A model generated the notes under the pieces. It made no database searches. It was not told the origin of the DNA and worked only from the letters and a program-made list of their open reading frames with translations. From positions 648,816-712,815 of the forward strand of contig NZ_QUSW01000003.1 in the NCBI RefSeq assembly GCF_003852895.1: a DNA stretch of 64,000 bases, written 5' to 3'. Source of the stretch: Rhizobacter terrae (lineage in GTDB: Bacteria > Pseudomonadota > Gammaproteobacteria > Burkholderiales > Burkholderiaceae_C). Within the stretch, counting starts at the first letter, position 1; each line of letters opens with the position of its first letter. This document shows positions 35,731-44,245 of the stretch, one piece after another. The position numbers were made by a program, and so were the translations under genes.

Positions 35731-35774
35731 GGCATGAAACTTGCAGACCATTCTAGCCCGAAGAGTTTCATGCC
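35731..35774 (-). promoter_or_regulatory. Inverted repeat and candidate promoter upstream of lptA
   Basis: GGCATGAAACT (35731-35741) and AGTTTCATGCC (35764-35774) are a perfect 11-bp inverted repeat with a 22-bp spacer, starting 3 bp before lptA. On the minus strand the spacer holds TAGAAT (35755-35750), a possible -10, and GAAACT-N15-GTCTG resembles a sigma-E-type promoter. E. coli lptA is sigma-E regulated, but here this is only a suggestion. The remaining gap (35775-35964) holds a 12-bp palindrome TGGTCTAGACCA (35885-35896) and nothing else I can support. Confidence 0.45.
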
Positions 35775-35964
35775 GAGGGAAAATCCTTGTCCGCCTGACG
35801 AACAAGCCCGCCGCCACCGGGGAAAGGCACGGCCGGACGAACGTGCGGCCCGCCGATTCTGCCGTGATGTCTGCCGCCGGCGGCTGGTCTAGACCACCTG
35901 GCCGGTGGCCTAAAGCAAGATTTGTGCGGTAGCTGCGAATCTGAGCCTGGGCGGGCGTTGTGGA

Positions 35965-36585
35965 CTACGTGGCCGGCGTCCTCAGGTACAGCGAGGTCAG
36001 CCGCACCATTTCTGCCGTTGCCTCCTCCAGCGTCACGCCGGAGGGCCGCTCGTACACCACCGCGTGCACCAGGGCGTGCAGCGAGTGCATGAGCACGTAG
36101 ATGGCCAGGTCCAGGTTGGGCACGCGGATCTCGTCCGTGTAGCGCGACAGCAGGGTGCGCAACTGGCTGCTGATGCGCGCCTCGACCGCGGCATGCTCGT
36201 CCAGCGTGTCCAGCCCGGCGAGCTGTGTCTCCAGCACGCGGTGCAGGCCGGCTTCCATGCGGTGGGCCTCCACCAGGCCACTGATGATCGCCTGCAAGGC
36301 GGCTTCGAAGGCCAGGCCTTCGCAACGCATGATCTCGCGTTCGACGACCTCGTTCATCTGCCGGGCGTGCCGGTCGTGCAGCGCGGCGATGAGCGCGTCC
36401 TTGTTCGGGAAGTACTGGTACAGCGAGCCCACGCTCACGCCGGCGCGCTCGGCCACCAGGTTGGTGTTGGTGGCCGCGTAGCCGCGTTCGACCAGGATGC
36501 GAGCCGTCGCATCCAGGATGGCCTCGCAGGTGGCCTGCGAACGCGCCTGGCGCGGCGATTTTCTTGGGGCGACGGCGGTCTTCAT
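35965..36585 (-). CDS. TetR-family transcriptional repressor
   Basis: 206 residues from ATG 36585. The N-terminal helix-turn-helix is typical: TCEAILDATARILVERGYAATNTNLVAERAGVSVGSLYQYFPNKDALI. The C-terminal ligand-binding half (about 70-206) is helical and family-specific. It faces the darcynin-like gene across a 102-bp gap containing a palindrome that is the likely operator for both. Confidence 0.93.
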   Translation of the reverse strand: MKTAVAPRKSPRQARSQATCEAILDATARILVERGYAATNTNLVAERAGVSVGSLYQYFPNKDALIAALHDRHARQMNEVVEREIMRCEGLAFEAALQAIISGLVEAHRMEAGLHRVLETQLAGLDTLDEHAAVEARISSQLRTLLSRYTDEIRVPNLDLAIYVLMHSLHALVHAVVYERPSGVTLEEATAEMVRLTSLYLRTPAT

Positions 36586-36597
36586 GGGCTTGTCCGA

Positions 36598-36630
36598 ATG
36601 CGAGTAGCAAATACGAGCAATGACTCGCAT
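36598..36630. promoter_or_regulatory. Operator-like palindrome between the TetR and darcynin-like genes
   Basis: ATGCGAGT (36598-36605) and ACTCGCAT (36623-36630) with a 17-bp spacer, 13 bp upstream of the tetR start. Length and position fit a TetR dimer or dimer-pair site repressing both divergent genes. Confidence 0.6.
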
Positions 36631-36687
36631 AGTGTGGTCCATGCCGCGACACGGCGTCAACCCTGCCCCCGGCTCCAGGAATCCACC

Positions 36688-37047
36688 ATGACCACCACCT
36701 ACTCGGTCTTCATGCTACTCAAGGCCACGCCCTACTGGCACTCGCTGGCCCGCGAGGAGCGCATCGCGATCCGCGACGACGCCCTGTCGCGGGTGTTCAA
36801 CCACTTCGCCGCGGTCACGCTGCGCTTCTTCGACGCCAGCGGGCTGCATGCCGGCTGCTCGGAGGTGCTGATCTGGGAGACCACCGACATGGCCGAGTAC
36901 CGCGCCGCGGTCGAGGCACTGCAGGCGCATGCCTTCTTCGGCGCGCCCTGCTTCGAGGTGATGGATGTGATCCCGACGCTGGCCGAGGAGTGGCCCGCGC
37001 TGCCGTGGCCCGCCGGTGGTGTGCCGGCACGGGCCATGGCGCTGTGA
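36688..37047 (+). CDS. Darcynin-like small protein
   Basis: 119 residues. TTYSVFMLLKATPYWHSLAREERIAIRDDALSRVFNHF, VTLRFFDASGLHAGCSEVLIWETTDMAEYRAAVEAL and PCFEVMDVIPTLAEEW match my recollection of the darcynin family, ferredoxin-like-fold proteins with no firm biochemical role. It is divergent from a TetR gene, so it is probably the regulated target. Confidence 0.7.
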   Translation: MTTTYSVFMLLKATPYWHSLAREERIAIRDDALSRVFNHFAAVTLRFFDASGLHAGCSEVLIWETTDMAEYRAAVEALQAHAFFGAPCFEVMDVIPTLAEEWPALPWPAGGVPARAMAL

Positions 37048-37048
37048 C

Positions 37049-37705
37049 TCAGCCCTTGTTGCGGACCTTGTCGATCAGGAAGTTGGACACGGCGATCACG
37101 CCTTCCATGTTCCCGACCAAGCCGCCGGAGGTGTAGAAGCGGCCCTGGATGCCGATGGCCGGCACGCCATCGATCTTGTAGTCGGCGGCGAGCTTGGCAG
37201 CCTGCTTGGCCTTGCTCTGCACGCTGAAGGAGTCCAGCCGCTCCAGGAACTTCACGCTGTCCACGCCCTGGGACTGCATGTAGTCGCCGATCTCCGGCGG
37301 TTTGTCCAGGCGCATGTGGCGGCCGTGGATGGCGTAGAACACCTTGCGCTGCATCGTGGGGATGAGGCCCATTTCGTCCAGCGCGTAGAAGATCTTCTGG
37401 TGCATCACGAAGGGCTCGGCGCGGAAGGCCACCGGCACGCGGCGGAAGGCCACGTCGGACGGGAGCTGCTTGGACCAGGCATCGAGCATGGGCTCGAACT
37501 CGTTGCAGTGCGGGCAGCCGTACCAGAAGAACTCGATGACCTCGATCTTGCCCCCCGCCACAGGCACAGGCTGGTTCAGCTTGACGTAGTGCTTGCCCTC
37601 GACCGGTGCAGTGCCTTGTTGAGCCAGGGCCAGCGGAGACAGGCCGGCACAAGCCGCGGCAACGCCGGCACTCAGGGCCTGGGCAGAAAACTCACGACGG
37701 TTCAT
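37049..37705 (-). CDS. dsbA: Thiol:disulfide interchange protein DsbA
   Basis: 218 residues from ATG 37705. It introduces disulfides into periplasmic proteins and is reoxidised by DsbB. The signal begins MNRREFSAQALSAGVAAACAGL with a twin-arginine-like start, the thioredoxin fold carries the active site FFWYGCPHCNEFEP, and the cis-Pro loop is DGVPAIGIQGRFYTS. It follows argS and the SPOR gene on the same strand, an arrangement I recall from Comamonadaceae. Confidence 0.95.
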   Translation of the reverse strand: MNRREFSAQALSAGVAAACAGLSPLALAQQGTAPVEGKHYVKLNQPVPVAGGKIEVIEFFWYGCPHCNEFEPMLDAWSKQLPSDVAFRRVPVAFRAEPFVMHQKIFYALDEMGLIPTMQRKVFYAIHGRHMRLDKPPEIGDYMQSQGVDSVKFLERLDSFSVQSKAKQAAKLAADYKIDGVPAIGIQGRFYTSGGLVGNMEGVIAVSNFLIDKVRNKG

Positions 37706-37772
37706 CGTTCTTCCTTGGGGTGGACTGGGGACGCCATGGGCTGAGTCTGCCGGTCCGGCTTGGTTCAATCGA

Positions 37773-38456
37773 TCAGCGCTGAACCCGGACCAGCGAGGAC
37801 TCCATGCCCGCGGCATCGAGTTTTTCCTTCGTGCCGTCGGCCTCTTCCTTGTGGTCAAAGGGGCCCACGCGCACACGGTACACCGTGCGGCCGGCCTGCT
37901 CACGCTCGGTGATCTTGGCGCCCATGCCCATCATCGCCAACTTGGCGCGCTGGGCATCGGCGTCCTCCGGACGGGCGTAGGCACCGACTTGCACGAAGAA
38001 GCTGAACGCCTCCGCGCCGGCTTTGGTGGACGCGGCGGCGGCCACCGGTGCGGCTTGCGCCGGCTTGTCGGCGAGGATGTCCGCCGGATCGCGCCTGGCC
38101 ACGGCCGGCTTGGACGCCGCAGGGGCCGTGGCGATCGGCGCCGGCGCCGTGTTGCCCGCCTGCGGCGGGTTGGCGGGCGTCGCCTGCGGCGGTGCCGCGG
38201 GTGGCGGGGCCACCACGCCGGACGCGGCGTTCATGTTCGGCTTGGCCGGATTCTTGCCGTGCAGCGGTGCGTTCGGATCCCAGTTCTTGTTTTTCTCCGC
38301 CTCGGCGGCGTCCTGCTCGGCCGTGCGCTGCGGCACCTTGTTGACGAAGGGCACCGGCACCTTGGTGACGTACAAGGCCACGCCCAGCGCAATCGCCAGG
38401 CCGACCATCAGGCCCACGATCAGGCCCATCACGAAACCGCCACGTTGGAATTTCAT
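37773..38456 (-). CDS. SPOR-domain membrane protein (FtsN-like)
   Basis: 227 residues from ATG 38456; a GTG at 38480 that overlaps the argS stop is the alternative. A short cytoplasmic basic start, one membrane helix (GFVMGLIVGLMVGLAIALGVALYVT), a long Pro/Ala-rich periplasmic linker, and a C-terminal SPOR domain (FFVQVGAYARPEDADAQRAKLAMMGMGAKI, RTVYRVRVGPFDHKEEAD) that binds denuded peptidoglycan at the septum. The topology matches FtsN, but sequence alone cannot prove that role. Confidence 0.9.
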   Translation of the reverse strand: MKFQRGGFVMGLIVGLMVGLAIALGVALYVTKVPVPFVNKVPQRTAEQDAAEAEKNKNWDPNAPLHGKNPAKPNMNAASGVVAPPPAAPPQATPANPPQAGNTAPAPIATAPAASKPAVARRDPADILADKPAQAAPVAAAASTKAGAEAFSFFVQVGAYARPEDADAQRAKLAMMGMGAKITEREQAGRTVYRVRVGPFDHKEEADGTKEKLDAAGMESSLVRVQR

Positions 38457-38476
38457 CGATCGGTTCTTTCCGTTCT

Positions 38477-40165
38477 TCACATCTTGTCGGGAGCACTCAC
38501 GCCGAGGATGGCGAAGGCGTTCTGCAGCACCTGGCGCGTGGCGGCAAGCAGCGCGATGCGCGCGCGCGTCAGCTGCGCATCATCGTCGACCAGGAAGCGC
38601 ACTTCCGCGTAGTACGAGTGGTAGGCGCTGGCGAGCTTGCGGGCGTAGAACGCGATGTCGTGCGGCGCCAGGCCGGCCGCGGCATTGGACAGCACGTTCG
38701 GGAAATCCGCCAGGTCCAGCATCAGCGAGAGCTCGATGGGCTGCGTCAGCAGTTCCAGCTTCGCCGTTGCGAGCGTGGACTCGTCACCGCCCTTGTCCGT
38801 CACCCAGTTGCGGATCACCGAGCAGATGCGCGCATGCGCGTACTGCACGTAGTACACCGGGTTGTTGTTGTCCTGCTCCAGCGCCAGGTCCACGTCGAAC
38901 ACGAACTCGGTGTCGGCCTTGCGGCTGATGAGGAAGAAGCGCACCGCGTCGCGGCTGGTCCACTCGATCAGCTCGCGCAGCGTCACGTAGCCGCCGGTGC
39001 GCTTGGAGATCTTCACCTCCTCGCCGCCCTTCATCACCGTGATCATCTTGTAGAGCAGGTAGTCGGGGTAGCCCTGCGGGATGCCCACGCCCGCCGCCTG
39101 CAGGCCCGCGCGCACCCGCGCGATGGTGCCGTGGTGGTCGGTGCCCTGCACGTTGATGACCTGCCCGAAGCCACGCTCCCACTTGGTGACGTGGTAGGCC
39201 ACGTCCGGCACGAAGTAGGTGTAGGTGCCGTCGGACTTGCGCATCACGCGGTCCTTGTCGTCGCCGTACTCGGTGCTGCGCAGCCACAGTGCCCCATCCA
39301 GCTCGTAGGTCTTGCCGGCCTTCTGAAGCAGGTCCACCGCCTTCTCGACGCGGCCTTCGGTGTACAGGCTCGACTCGAGGTAGTAAACGTCGAAGTGCAC
39401 GCCGAAGGCCTGCAGGTCCAGGTCCTGCTCGTGGCGCAGGTAGGCCACGGCGAACTGGCGGATGCCGTCGAGGTCGTCCGGATTGCCCGAGGCGGTGAAC
39501 TCGCGGTCGTCGGCCTTGACCGTCTTGCCCGCGAGGAAGTCGTCGGCGATCGCCTGGATGTAGTCGCCGTTGTAGGCGTTCTCCGGCCAGCCCTCGTCAC
39601 CCGGCTTCTTGCCCTGGATGCGCAGCTGCGTGGAATTCGCCAGCGTGGCGATCTGCACGCCCGCGTCGTTGTAGTAGAACTCGCGCGACACCGTGCAGCC
39701 CTGCGAGGCCAGCAGGTTGCTCACCGAGTCGCCCAGCGCGGCATTGCGTCCGTGCCCCACGTGCAGCGGCCCGGTGGGGTTGGCCGACACGAACTCGACC
39801 ATCACCCGGCGGCCGTTGGCCGGCCGGTGGCCGAACCGCGCGCCGGCGGACAGCACCTCGGTCACCACCGCCTGCTTGGCCGCCGGCGCCAGGCGCAGGT
39901 TGATGAAGCCGGGGCCGGCGATCTCGGCCGCTGCCACGTAGCGCTTGGCGGCCTCGCGCCGCTGGAATGCATCGATCAACGCCTGCGCCACCTCGCGCGG
40001 GTTCTTCTTCAACGGCTTGGCGAGCTGCATGGCCGCCGTCACGGCCAGGTCGCCGTGCGCCGCTTGTTTGGGGGATTCGAACGCCGCCTGCGCGGCCGTA
40101 CCGGGGCTGACTTCCTGGATGGCTTCGGAAAGCGCGTCCAGCAGCGCCTGTTTTGCTTCAATCAT
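38477..40165 (-). CDS. argS: Arginyl-tRNA synthetase
   Basis: 562 residues from ATG 40165. Class I synthetase charging tRNA-Arg. The N-terminal Add1 domain is followed by [20 protein letters not shown] (HIGH motif), the [14 protein letters not shown] region and the KMSKS counterpart KISKRTG, with the DALR anticodon-binding domain at the C-terminus ([10 protein letters not shown]..., [43 protein letters not shown]). Length is normal. Confidence 0.97.
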   Translation of the reverse strand: MIEAKQALLDALSEAIQEVSPGTAAQAAFESPKQAAHGDLAVTAAMQLAKPLKKNPREVAQALIDAFQRREAAKRYVAAAEIAGPGFINLRLAPAAKQAVVTEVLSAGARFGHRPANGRRVMVEFVSANPTGPLHVGHGRNAALGDSVSNLLASQGCTVSREFYYNDAGVQIATLANSTQLRIQGKKPGDEGWPENAYNGDYIQAIADDFLAGKTVKADDREFTASGNPDDLDGIRQFAVAYLRHEQDLDLQAFGVHFDVYYLESSLYTEGRVEKAVDLLQKAGKTYELDGALWLRSTEYGDDKDRVMRKSDGTYTYFVPDVAYHVTKWERGFGQVINVQGTDHHGTIARVRAGLQAAGVGIPQGYPDYLLYKMITVMKGGEEVKISKRTGGYVTLRELIEWTSRDAVRFFLISRKADTEFVFDVDLALEQDNNNPVYYVQYAHARICSVIRNWVTDKGGDESTLATAKLELLTQPIELSLMLDLADFPNVLSNAAAGLAPHDIAFYARKLASAYHSYYAEVRFLVDDDAQLTRARIALLAATRQVLQNAFAILGVSAPDKM

Positions 40166-40376
40166 GATGGGGATGGATTCTATGGTGCGCCCTCGGCCAC
40201 CATTCGCCCTGGACTCGCGCCTTGACCCTCTGGCCGACCCGGCAGATACAAGCAGTTTCGACACCGTGCCGTTGAAAGTGCACGATCAGGGGGTCTTTCG
40301 TGCTCTTTTCGGCCAGCACGAAGGCGCGAGGCTTGGCACAGTGCGAGGACCGGTCTCTCCCGGTGGACATTCGAAC

Positions 40377-41732
40377 ATGCTCAACCCGCCCCAATCCGCC
40401 GATCTCGACGTGGAGATCCCAGAGCTGCCTGCGCAAATCGGCAAGTACCGCGTGCTGCGGAAGCTGGGCGAAGGCGCCACCAGCGAAGTCTTCCTTTGCC
40501 ACGACGATTTCAACAACCGCGACGTGGCGGTCAAGCGTGTTCGCGTCACGAACGATGACCCGACCGACGGGCGCTATTCCGAGCGCTTCTTCAATGCCGA
40601 AGCGGCGCTGGTGGGGCGCCTGCAGCACCCCAACGTCGTCAAGATCTACGACGCGGTGGTGGAGCCCGACACCGCCTACCTGGTCATGGAATACGTGGCC
40701 GGCAGCACGCTGCGGCCGTTCTGCCGCGCCGACCAGCTGCTGTCGCTGGAGCTGATCGTCGAAATCGGCTTCAAGTGCGCGATGGCGCTGGGCTACGTGT
40801 ACCGGCAAGGCCTCATCCACCGTGACGTGAAGCCGGCCAACCTGCTGGTGGTGCTCAACAACGGCTCCATCACCGACGTGAAGATCACCGACTTCGGCAG
40901 CGTGCTCAACCTCGCGTCGGACGTGACGCAGGTCTACCGCGTGGGGTCGCTGGCCTACATGTCGCCCGAGCAGCTCGACGGCGGCACGCTGGACTGCCGC
41001 GCCGACATGTATTCGCTCGGGGCCGTGTTGTACCACTTGATCGCCGGGCGCCCGCCCTTCGATGCGCAGGTGCAGTCGGCGATGATGAACCAGATCTACA
41101 ACCAGCAGCCGGTGCCGCTCACCGGCTTGCGCTCGGGCCTGGCCGACGCGGTCGACCAGGTCATCCAGCGCGCGCTGGCCAAGAACCCGACGATGCGCTA
41201 CGAGAACTGGGAAGAGTTCGCCCAGGCCTTGTCATCGCTCATCGTCAACCACGAGGTGCCGCGCGGGCAGCTGCAGGGCGTGCTCGATTCCGAGCGCTTC
41301 AACCTGCTGCGTTCGCTGGACTTCTTCACCAGCTTCGGCGACGTCGAGCTGTGGGAGGTGGTGCACCGCGCGAAGTGGCAGCGCTTCTCCTTCGGCCATG
41401 CGCTGTACCGCAAGGGCGAAGAGGGCAGGACCTTCCACATCATCGCCCAGGGCGAGGTGGAGGTCTTCCGCGACGGGCTCAAGGTGGCGCAGCTCGGCTC
41501 GGGCACCTCGGTGGGCGAGATGGCCTACCTCGCACCCAGCCCGGAACTGCGCCTGCACAGCACGGACGTGATCGTCACCGAGGCGGCCACCACCATTTCC
41601 TTCACACCGGAGACGCTGGCGCAGGTGAGCCCGAGCTGCCGGCACCACTTCGACGACGCCTTCATCCGCGTGCTGGTGCGCCGGCTGCATGCCGCGCACG
41701 AGGCGCTGGCGCATCCACGGCGCATCCTCTGA
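40377..41732 (+). CDS. Ser/Thr protein kinase fused to a cyclic-nucleotide-binding domain
   Basis: 451 residues. The Hanks-type kinase (about 22-285) has the glycine loop KLGEGATSEVFL, Lys53 (VAVKRV), the catalytic IHRDVKPANLLV with Asp150, Asp172 of TDFGSV, and SPEQLDGGTLDCRADMYSLG. After a short linker a CRP-type beta-barrel follows (FSFGHALYRKGEEGRTFHIIAQGEVEVFRDG, LGSGTSVGEMAYLA), lacking the Arg of the canonical cAMP site, so the ligand may differ or be absent. No transmembrane segment is seen, so it is cytoplasmic. ATG 40377 is preferred over a long upstream extension crossing argS. Confidence 0.92.
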   Translation: MLNPPQSADLDVEIPELPAQIGKYRVLRKLGEGATSEVFLCHDDFNNRDVAVKRVRVTNDDPTDGRYSERFFNAEAALVGRLQHPNVVKIYDAVVEPDTAYLVMEYVAGSTLRPFCRADQLLSLELIVEIGFKCAMALGYVYRQGLIHRDVKPANLLVVLNNGSITDVKITDFGSVLNLASDVTQVYRVGSLAYMSPEQLDGGTLDCRADMYSLGAVLYHLIAGRPPFDAQVQSAMMNQIYNQQPVPLTGLRSGLADAVDQVIQRALAKNPTMRYENWEEFAQALSSLIVNHEVPRGQLQGVLDSERFNLLRSLDFFTSFGDVELWEVVHRAKWQRFSFGHALYRKGEEGRTFHIIAQGEVEVFRDGLKVAQLGSGTSVGEMAYLAPSPELRLHSTDVIVTEAATTISFTPETLAQVSPSCRHHFDDAFIRVLVRRLHAAHEALAHPRRIL

Positions 41733-41894
41733 CCGCCGCTTCATCCTTGATGACCGGGTTTGTCCCTGGGCGCTGATCGCCCGGGCAGGTCTGCCATGTT
41801 TCCAACACTTGCGTTGTGAGCCTTGCCGGCCACGCGTCGCGATGTTGCAATGCGCCCGGTTCCGTCCCGTTCGCTCAATCGAGGAGATCCTGAG

Positions 41895-42281
41895 ATGAAG
41901 AAGCTGCTGTCCGTGCTGGTCCTGGCCCTGGGTTCCCTGTCCTTCGCGGCGCATGCAGCCGACGCAGGATGCGATGCGAAGGCCACCGAGAAGAAGCTGG
42001 CGGGCGCCGCCAAGACCAGCTTTATGAAGAAGTGCGAGGCCGACTCGGCAGCCGATGCCGCCAAGGCCACCTGCGAGACGCAAGCCGGCGAGAAAAAGCT
42101 GGCTGGTGCCGCGAAGAACAGCTTCGTCAAGAAGTGCTCGGCCGACGCGAAGGCCGCTGCGAAGGAAGACGCCAAGAAGACGGCGTCTGCTGCCTGCGAA
42201 ACCCAGGCCGGCGACAAGAAGCTGGCGGGCGCCGCGAAGAACAGCTTCGTCAAGAAGTGCGTCGCCGACGCCACCAAGTGA
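41895..42281 (+). CDS. PsiF-repeat protein with three repeats
   Basis: 128 residues with a signal peptide (LLSVLVLALGSLSFAAHA) and a good ribosome-binding site (GAGGAGA). The PsiF unit (C, then KKLAGAAK, then SFxKKC) occurs three times, beginning CDAKATEKKL, CETQAGEKKL and CETQAGDKKL. E. coli PsiF has two. The paired cysteines suggest one disulfide per repeat. PsiF is phosphate-starvation-inducible in E. coli; no pho box was looked for exhaustively here. Confidence 0.9.
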   Translation: MKKLLSVLVLALGSLSFAAHAADAGCDAKATEKKLAGAAKTSFMKKCEADSAADAAKATCETQAGEKKLAGAAKNSFVKKCSADAKAAAKEDAKKTASAACETQAGDKKLAGAAKNSFVKKCVADATK

Positions 42282-42287
42282 TGTGAG

Positions 42288-43202
42288 CTATGGCGCGGCG
42301 TGCTTCCAGTACGCCGCGTCGCCGTAGGTGTGCTTGAGGAAGTCGATCCACAGGCGCACCCGCAGCGGCAGGTGCTTGGCATGCGGGAACACGGCGTAGA
42401 TGCCGTTGGGCGGCGCGGCGAAATCGTCGAGCAGGCTCACCAGCTTTCCCGCGGCCACCTCATGCTCGACTTCCCAGGTCGAGCGCCACGCGATGCCCAG
42501 GCCCGCGACGCACCAGTCGTGCAGCACCTGGCCGTCGCTGCAATCCAGCCGTGCGGCGGGCCGCAGGTGTGTCACGCTGCCATCGATGGTGAAGGCCCAG
42601 CCGCGGGTCTGGCTTGCGTCGCTGCTGAGGGTGAGGCATTCGTGGCGGTTCAGCTCGCCGGGATGCTGCGGCACGCCTGCGCGCTTCAGGTAGGCGGGCG
42701 AGGCCACGCACAGCCGCCGGTTCTCGGCCAGCCGCACGCTCACCAGCGATGAATCGGGCAGGTCGCCCACGCGCACGGCGCAGTCCACACCTTCGTTGAC
42801 GATGTCCACGATGCGGTCGCTCAGGTTGAGCGACATCGACACGTCCGGGTGTTGCGACAGGAAGGCCGGCACCAGCGGCGCGACGTGGCGGCGGCCGAAG
42901 CCTGCCGGCGCGGTGATGCGCAGGTGCCCGCTGGCCTTCACGCCGCCGGCGCTCACGCTGGCCTCGGCATTGGCCAGCTCGGCCAGCAGGCGCTGGCAGT
43001 CTTCCAGGAAGGCGCTGCCTTCGTGCGTGAGCGTGATGCGCCGCGTGGTGCGCACCAGCAGCTTCACCCCCAGGCGCTCTTCCAGCGCGTCGATGCGCCG
43101 GCCGATCACCGCGGGCGCCACCCCTTCTGCATTGGCTGCCGCGGTGAGGCTCCCCTTGGCCGCCACCGCCACGAACGATTCGATCTGTTTTAACCGGGCC
43201 AT
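42288..43202 (-). CDS. LysR-family transcriptional regulator
   Basis: 304 residues. Winged helix-turn-helix at the N-terminus (MARLKQIESFVAVAAKGSLTAAANAEGVAPAVIGRRIDALEERLGVKLLVRTTR), then a periplasmic-binding-protein-like effector domain (LRITAPAGFGRRHVAPLVPAFLSQHPDVSMSLNLSDR). It is the last gene on the strand of the Bug/CoA-transferase/HMG-CoA-lyase run and could regulate it or something elsewhere. Confidence 0.94.
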   Translation of the reverse strand: MARLKQIESFVAVAAKGSLTAAANAEGVAPAVIGRRIDALEERLGVKLLVRTTRRITLTHEGSAFLEDCQRLLAELANAEASVSAGGVKASGHLRITAPAGFGRRHVAPLVPAFLSQHPDVSMSLNLSDRIVDIVNEGVDCAVRVGDLPDSSLVSVRLAENRRLCVASPAYLKRAGVPQHPGELNRHECLTLSSDASQTRGWAFTIDGSVTHLRPAARLDCSDGQVLHDWCVAGLGIAWRSTWEVEHEVAAGKLVSLLDDFAAPPNGIYAVFPHAKHLPLRVRLWIDFLKHTYGDAAYWKHAAP

Positions 43203-43237
43203 GGGCGCAGATTACCTGCGCCTGGGGTTGGAATCAA

Positions 43238-44218
43238 TCAATCGAGCTTGACGTTGGCCTCCTTGACGGCCGCGCCCCATCGCGCCTGCTCCGCCTTGAG
43301 GAAGGCCGCCATCGCCTGCGGCGAGCCGCCCATTGGTGCGCTGCCTTCGGCCAGCAGCCGAGCGATGGTGTCGGGCTTGGCGAGCGCCTTTTCCACCTCG
43401 GCGTTCAGGCGCTTGACCACGTCGGGCGGCGTGCCAACCGGCGCGACCACGGCTTTCCAGTCGGCCGCCTCGAAGCCCGCATAGCCTGACTCGGCCACCG
43501 TCGGCGTGTCCGGCAGCACCGGCAGCCGCTTGGCGGAGGTGACGGCCAGCGCACGCAGCTTGCCGGACTTGATGAAAGGCAGGCCGCCTTGCGGCGTGAT
43601 GAAGAAGAAGTCGGTCTGGCCGCCGAGCAGGTCGGTCAACGCCGGGCCTGCGCCTTTGTACGGGACGTGCATGAACTTCGCGCCGGCCTTCTTCGCGAAC
43701 ATCTCTCCGGCCAGGTGCCCGACCGTGCCGTTGCCGGCGGATGCCATCGTGACGGCGCCCGGCTTGGCCTTGCCGGCGGCGACCAGGGCGGCCAGTGTCT
43801 TGTACGGCGACTCCGCACGCACCACCAGCACCACCGGCTGCGAGGCCACCAGCGCGACGGGCGTGAAGTCCTTGAGCGGGTCGTAGGGCATCTTCGGGTA
43901 CAGCGTGGGATTGATGGCGAGGTTGGCCGTCTGGCCCATGCCCAGGGTGAGGCCATCCGGTTTGCTCTTGGCGACCGCGTCCAGCCCGATGTTGCCGCCC
44001 GCGCCGGCCTTGTTCTCCACCACGAAGACCCAGCCGGTGTTGGCCGCCAGGCGATCGGCCAGCATGCGGGAGACCACGTCGGTTCCGCCCGCGGGCGGGA
44101 AGGGCACGATGAGGCGGATGGACTCCCTCGGGTAGCCGGCCTGTGCCTGCGCCAGCAAGGGCATGGCGGATGCGGCGAGCGCGGCCAGCAGCGTGCGGCC
44201 GAGGGTGAATGGCGTCAT
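43238..44218 (-). CDS. Bug/TctC-type tripartite tricarboxylate transporter binding protein
   Basis: 326 residues. A signal peptide (TLLAALAASAMPLLAQAQA), then the Bug pattern YPRESIRLIVPFPPAGGTDVVSRMLADRLA, VVENKAGAGGNIGLDAVAKSKPDG, PYDPLKDFTPVALVASQPVVLVV and GAVTMASAGNGTVGHLAGEMFAKKAG. It binds an organic acid in the periplasm for a TctAB permease not encoded here. It lies 27 bp after the CoA-transferase gene, suggesting its ligand is the acid that enzyme activates. Confidence 0.93.
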   Translation of the reverse strand: MTPFTLGRTLLAALAASAMPLLAQAQAGYPRESIRLIVPFPPAGGTDVVSRMLADRLAANTGWVFVVENKAGAGGNIGLDAVAKSKPDGLTLGMGQTANLAINPTLYPKMPYDPLKDFTPVALVASQPVVLVVRAESPYKTLAALVAAGKAKPGAVTMASAGNGTVGHLAGEMFAKKAGAKFMHVPYKGAGPALTDLLGGQTDFFFITPQGGLPFIKSGKLRALAVTSAKRLPVLPDTPTVAESGYAGFEAADWKAVVAPVGTPPDVVKRLNAEVEKALAKPDTIARLLAEGSAPMGGSPQAMAAFLKAEQARWGAAVKEANVKLD

Positions 44219-44245
44219 GTCGTGTCTCCGTCGAGTCGAAATCGT

